Shown in pieces: positions 59,968 to 64,000 of a stretch of 64,000 nucleotides of DNA. A program made the position numbers and the translations under genes. The stretch is from NCBI GenBank assembly GCA_021397835.1, contig JAJFZO010000773.1:651001-715000 (forward strand), read 5' to 3'. How positions within the stretch are numbered: position 1 is the first letter of the stretch; each line of letters starts with the position of its first letter. This DNA is from Moringa oleifera (Eukaryota; Streptophyta; Magnoliopsida; Brassicales; Moringaceae). The notes beneath the pieces are model-generated. The model searched no databases. It saw only the letters and a program-made list of their open reading frames with translations, and was not told where the DNA came from.

Positions 59968-60861
59968 ATTCTTTCCTTTCCTTTCAAAAGGGATGAGCCT
60001 CGAGGCTTGCTGGACTCAGCATTCTTTTTTTTCTTCCCCTTGCCATTGGGATTTTTCATCTTCTTTTCCAGCCTTCCCTCGTTCCTCACCTTTCCTTTCA
60101 GGAGTACCACCCGCGTACTTAAAATCCACCAAGCTATCTGCCACGAAAACTGCTGAGGGCAAGTCTTTGACACCTTGCCGCCTCAATTCTGCTTAAGCCC
60201 ATGGCTGCAAGCCTGATAGGAAGTTAAACAACCTATCCTCCTCTGACATGTTCTTGATGTCCAGCATCAGTGAACTGAATTCCTTGACAAAGTCACCCAT
60301 TAAACCTATGTGCTTCAGGCGTTTTAGTTGTTCCCTAGGCATGAACGAGGTATTGCATGGCAAGAATTGCTCCTTCAATTCCCTTTTGAGTTCCTCCTAT
60401 GAATTAATGCTAAACCTTCCCATGATAGCGTCATCCTGCATAGGGGTGTGCCACCAGAACTTAGTGCCTCCAGGTAAGTACATGGATGTGATCATTACCT
60501 GGTCATTTTCGAGCACTCTAGCAGCTTTGAAGTACTGCTCCGTATCCCACAAGAAGTTCTCCAACTCCTTGGCATTCCTCTCTCCAGAGAATGGCTTTGG
60601 TTCTGGCACCTTCAGCTTAGCCATAGTAGAGTCTACCCCAACCGTAGGGGTGTGGCGAGCCCTTTTTAGCAACCCGATCTCAGTCTCAAAGCTCTTCATG
60701 GTTTCCTTGAGGTTTTTGATGTCCTCTTCCACCGAGGATTATTGCTTGGCGATTGTCTCCATCAACTTAGCTAGCGTGCATGTTGATCCCTCCGTCAGTG
60801 TACCAACGATCTCTTCCAACAGAGTGACACGCTCTCACATTGACTCACTCCTTCCTGGCAT
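59968..60861 (-). pseudogene. chromovirus gag (broken)
   Basis: ATG at 60,861 (MPGRSES). A stop follows within eight codons, with further stops near 60,740, 60,400 and 60,195. The coiled-coil region and capsid ('PFSGERNAKELENFLWD', 'FLPCNTSF', 'DFVKEFSSLMLDIKNM') line up with the copy at 42,183. A lysine-rich tail precedes the knuckle. Confidence 0.87.
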
Positions 60862-60921
60862 GGGGCCTTGGCAGTGACAAGATCAACCACGAGTTTAAGA
60901 CAAAGTGGTGACCGAAACCAC

Positions 60922-60933
60922 GCTCTGATACCA
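60922..60933 (-). promoter_or_regulatory. primer-binding site, initiator-Met tRNA type
   Basis: Minus-strand TGGTATCAGAGC, three bases after the LTR end. It is identical to the site at 42,113. Confidence 0.92.
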
Positions 60934-60936
60934 AAC

Positions 60937-61954
60937 TGTCACACCATCGGTTGCGAGATCAGTGCAACTCTAGTGTGATGGCACTAGATGCGTCCACCTA
61001 ACCAGCCCAACTTTCTAAGCTCGTGCCAAAAGAAGAATAAGAGCCAACAATACAAAATGCAAAGCAAGAAGACGGTATTATGAGAACTCTCTCTCAATCT
61101 TTATTGAAAATAAAGGAACTCTTTACAAAAGAAGGGTCTCTCTCTAAGAGCACCCAAAGCCTCTAGCTACCCACACACTTGAGTTTGTATTACTCGATGT
61201 GTTTACAACTGAACTCAAGCCCCTTTTTATACTAGTTGAGGAGCGTCCTACTCAAACACTCTCTCTTAGTTTTCTCACATTTTTCGGATGGGCCATCCAA
61301 TCTTGATCACGAATCTTTATCTCATTGCGGCTTATCTTCAAAGTTTGGATAGCATTCTTCTCTCGCAAGGACTCTCTTTGAGTCAAGGATCTTATCTCCT
61401 TTGAATTCCTGTCTAAGCCTTCTTATTTGCTTTCAACCGATTTGGATAGGCTTAAGGAGGTGGTTTCCGTTCAGGACTCTTTTCGAGCCTTATCTCCCTT
61501 GGCTTTCGGGATAGACATCTCTTTCTTATCCTTCTATTGCCTTAATCCTCCTCTAGCCAATAGCCATATCCTTTCTTTGTGGAATATCTTCACTTGCTGG
61601 ACTTTCCATGCATGCCAAGCTGGGTTCTCGAATTCTGCCTTGTGTTCCCGTCACTGGACATATTTGCACCATCATGTGTTAGTGCTTGCTTGAGGCATCT
61701 CTGCTGCTTTTCCCTTAAGCGAGCTTTTGGGTCTAATTGTGTGCTTCATCCCTCGATTCATGACGTTCCCAACTCACCATTGAATCTCGCCACTGTAAGA
61801 TGAAACTCGATTTCTCACCAAGTCTCCTGCATTCGTTTTCATTTCTAACTCATGCATTTTTGCCTTGCTAGCGTGGTCCTCCACACTTATAGGTTCGGGC
61901 ATGGAGCAAGACTCACTTTGCCGACCCCTTGGTACTCAGATTCAAGGGTCTAAC
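60937..61954 (-). repeat. chromovirus 5' LTR, copy 4
   Basis: A 1,018-bp minus-strand LTR, from TGTTAGACCC to GGTGTGACA. One 48-bp unit is present near 61,330-61,395. The TATA region, TATAAAAAGGGG, is at about 61,222-61,233. The start differs by one base from the TGTCAG form. Confidence 0.92.
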
Positions 61955-62301
61955 AGTAGGCAACTATCCTACCATCAAAAGTTAATGAGGTAAAAATCTG
62001 AATGATGCGCTGCCGGCACGATGGCCTTGCGATCCATCGAGTTATCATGAATCATCAGAGTAACAGGCAAAGTCCATGTCGACCTTTTATCTAATAAATG
62101 CGCCCCTTCCAGAAGTTGGGGTTTGTTGCATGTATTAGCTCTAGAATTACTACGTTTATCCGAGTAGTAGGTACCATCAAACAAACTATAACTAATTTAA
62201 TGAGCCATTCACAATTTTAAAGTCTGAATTAGTTCATACTTACACATGCATGGCTTAATCTTTGAGACAAGCATATGACTACTGGCAGGATCAACCAGGT
62301 A
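61955..62301 (-). rRNA. rrn18: 18S rRNA 5' fragment up to the retrotransposon insertion
   Basis: 347 bp from TACCTGGTTGATCCTGCCAG (exact plant consensus at the start, 62,301) to the target duplication CCTAC next to the LTR. It is the best-preserved 18S start in the window. Confidence 0.94.
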
Positions 62302-63245
62302 GCATCCTTCCAGACATCGCGCCAACTAGGACCGAATCGTGCCACAAGGCTTGCTGAGGCCAAAGCTGTCGCGATCATCGTTCAAAATCGATGGGACATA
62401 GGACAAATGCTTTCGCTTGGACAGGCAGAGGCCGAGGCCACCCCTGTTGCAACACTTTTCACATTCGAAGGGATGACCAAGCGCCTGTGCCAACGCAGCC
62501 GCATGTCGAAGCAAGTCGCACTTGGAGCATGAGGCCCGGTTTAGGTTTCCACCCATGCCCGTAAGGGACATGGTGCAAAGACAACCAATGCAAATCATCG
62601 AATTTCATTTGTGAAGGCACGCAACACAAGGTCCCGATGTCACCCACGAAAAGCCAACGTATGGCTCGGGGTCGACCTTGAAGCGACATGCTAGCCGACA
62701 GTTCGATGAGGGAGCATGGAGCCTGCTAATGCGCAGACTAGATCACCACTCTCATGCCGCACGTACAAATGGGTAGCAACAGCACCAAACGAGCTGCAAG
62801 CTGACAAGCCAAAGGCCCATCGATCATGCAGGTCGTCAAGTGCCGCTACACCCAAGCCATTAAGCGCAAAATTGTTTTGATAGCAAGGGACAATTCTTCG
62901 ATTGCAAAGGACCGTCGATGAGGCCTTGGCAGTAGGGGTGTCACGCAGTGCCTAGGCTGGTCGTGTGGCTCGCTCGATGTTAACAGCTGACGATCGTATC
63001 GTCGATTTAGCGGATTTCGTTTCCCATATTTTTCCCACTCTGTTGGCTATTGATCAGGCACCCCACACTCTTCGGCCAACGTCGTCGGCCTCCTGCCTGC
63101 CGGCGGTGGTGGCCGCCACAGCCACGAACCACCGGCTGGATGGGCAAGGTAGCAAAGCCCTGCCCATGCCATGCGCATTAGGTTCCCCAAGCCCTGCGCT
63201 TGCCCACATGGGACGGGCAGGGGGGGTGCACGCATGGCCCGTTGG
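62302..63245 (-). other. 5' external transcribed spacer (probable)
   Basis: Minus-strand counterpart of 39,454-40,651. The upstream edge carries a deletion of about 45 bp relative to 50,290-50,345 and has lost the candidate start motif. Confidence 0.6.
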
Positions 63246-63817
63246 GTTTAAAAAATTTCACTCCCGGCAAGAAGAAACATCAATATGTTTGCACCGTCGT
63301 AATGGGTTTAAAAAATTATTTGCTTAGAATTTTGAGCTGAAATTTTGTACATAAATTCATAATAATCTTATCCACCACTTGAAAAAATTTCAGAATTTTC
63401 TGGGCACTAAATTTTTTTAATGAATTTTCTACAGCCAAAAATTGAAGAAATCATGAAAAATAGCCCGTGAGTCGAAATGATCCCAAACATCAGGGGCAGA
63501 CTCCCCATGAATTACACGATTTATTTGAGTCATTTTGGGACCAATTCCATGAAGAAAAGACTATCAATTCACATCGATTTTGTAACTGGGCATTATGGCC
63601 AGCAGGCTGGGACATCTGTGCCTCTGCCTGGCCCAGGGTGCATGATGGTTGCCCTGTCCAGCGCACCTTCAGCCACCCCATGGCTGCCCGCAGCGTCCAT
63701 CACAGCCAGGGGACACGGCCAAGCCCAGTTTGCCCATTAAATCAACGCCTACAACACATGCCGAGCCTCACAGCATGCTCGCGGCTGGCTCGCGTAGGGC
63801 GCCCCTGGCAAGGCTGG
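63246..63817 (-). other. IGS tail, upstream spacer with AT-rich block
   Basis: Third copy of the AT-rich spacer and of the GC-rich segment next to the satellite. It matches 50,336-50,904 closely. Confidence 0.75.
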
Positions 63818-64000
63818 CGCCGTGCCAGCTGGGGACTGCTGTGGCACCCCTGGCTCACACGCTGGGCACCATGTTGAGGGGTAGGGACGAGGGGGCTAGC
63901 TTGCCATGAGAACCCGTGGCCTGGCTGGCACGCCCACTGCTGCCACACGCTGGGCAAGCTGCCCATGCCGTGCATGTTGGGGGCTGCTGAGGCATGCCTC
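63818..64000 (-). repeat. rDNA IGS satellite, inverted block G (window edge)
   Basis: First monomer of another inverted IGS array, cut by the end of the window. Confidence 0.85.

Larger units (their letters stand above)
58757..61954 (-). mobile_element. Ty3/gypsy chromovirus, 3'-truncated copy 4
   Basis: Minus-strand element: 5' LTR (61,954-60,937), PBS, gag, protease and the first part of RT, then a fusion to 26S. The LTR is preceded by 18S ending in CCTAC (61,959-61,955 read on the minus strand), the same target as in copies 1 and 3. It complements copy 1, which keeps the 3' half. Confidence 0.94.

Overview
This window is nuclear DNA of a flowering plant. It is a broken and rearranged stretch of 45S ribosomal DNA, like the inside or edge of a nucleolus-organiser region. 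It has no intact protein-coding gene. Three things place it: (1) 18S, ITS1, 5.8S, ITS2 and 26S sequences in plant order, with ITS1 spacers of about 250 bp and the conserved plant ITS1 core; (2) Ty3/gypsy chromovirus fragments with a plant-type chromodomain and an initiator-Met tRNA primer-binding site; (3) GC-rich tandem repeats in the intergenic spacer (IGS). The species cannot be fixed from the sequence. A chromovirus concentrated in rDNA recalls the 'monkey' element of banana, but that is only an analogy from memory.

Layout, plus-strand half (1-44,741): IGS satellite (1-10,030); 5'-truncated chromovirus (10,031-13,926); 18S piece fused to a 26S 3' piece (13,927-16,110); IGS head spacer (16,111-16,365); satellite (16,366-23,272); 18S 3' part, ITS1, 5.8S, ITS2 and nearly complete 26S (23,273-27,558); IGS head spacer and satellite (27,559-32,134); chromovirus RNase H/integrase fragment (32,135-33,145); 18S 3' part through 26S 5' part (33,206-36,543); satellite (36,544-38,895); IGS tail with 5' ETS (38,896-40,651); 18S 5' end (40,652-40,994); internally deleted chromovirus (40,995-44,741).

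Layout, minus-strand half (44,742-64,000), read right to left: satellite at the window edge (64,000-63,818); IGS tail (63,817-62,302); 18S 5' end (62,301-61,955); chromovirus 5' part (61,954-58,757); 26S 3' end (58,756-57,804); IGS head and satellite (57,803-50,905); IGS tail (50,904-49,146); nearly full-length 18S (49,145-47,397); ITS1, damaged 5.8S, ITS2 and 26S 5' part (47,396-45,295); 26S 3' fragment (45,294-45,033); short satellite stub (45,032-44,742). The two halves meet head-on at about 44,741.

The satellite is the subrepeat of this rDNA's own IGS. It begins about 260 bp after each 26S 3' end and stops about 1.75 kb before each 18S 5' end. The chromovirus sits at one site about 343 nt into 18S. 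The same 5-bp target duplication (CCTAC) is seen at three element ends, and an empty site is present in the 18S at 48,799-48,803. The simplest history is one insertion into an 18S gene, followed by amplification, inversion and repeated microhomology-driven deletion of the interrupted units. All rRNA copies carry many transitions at conserved positions, as expected for silenced, methylated rDNA pseudogenes. The long open frames in the satellite are by-products of GC-rich repeats, not genes.
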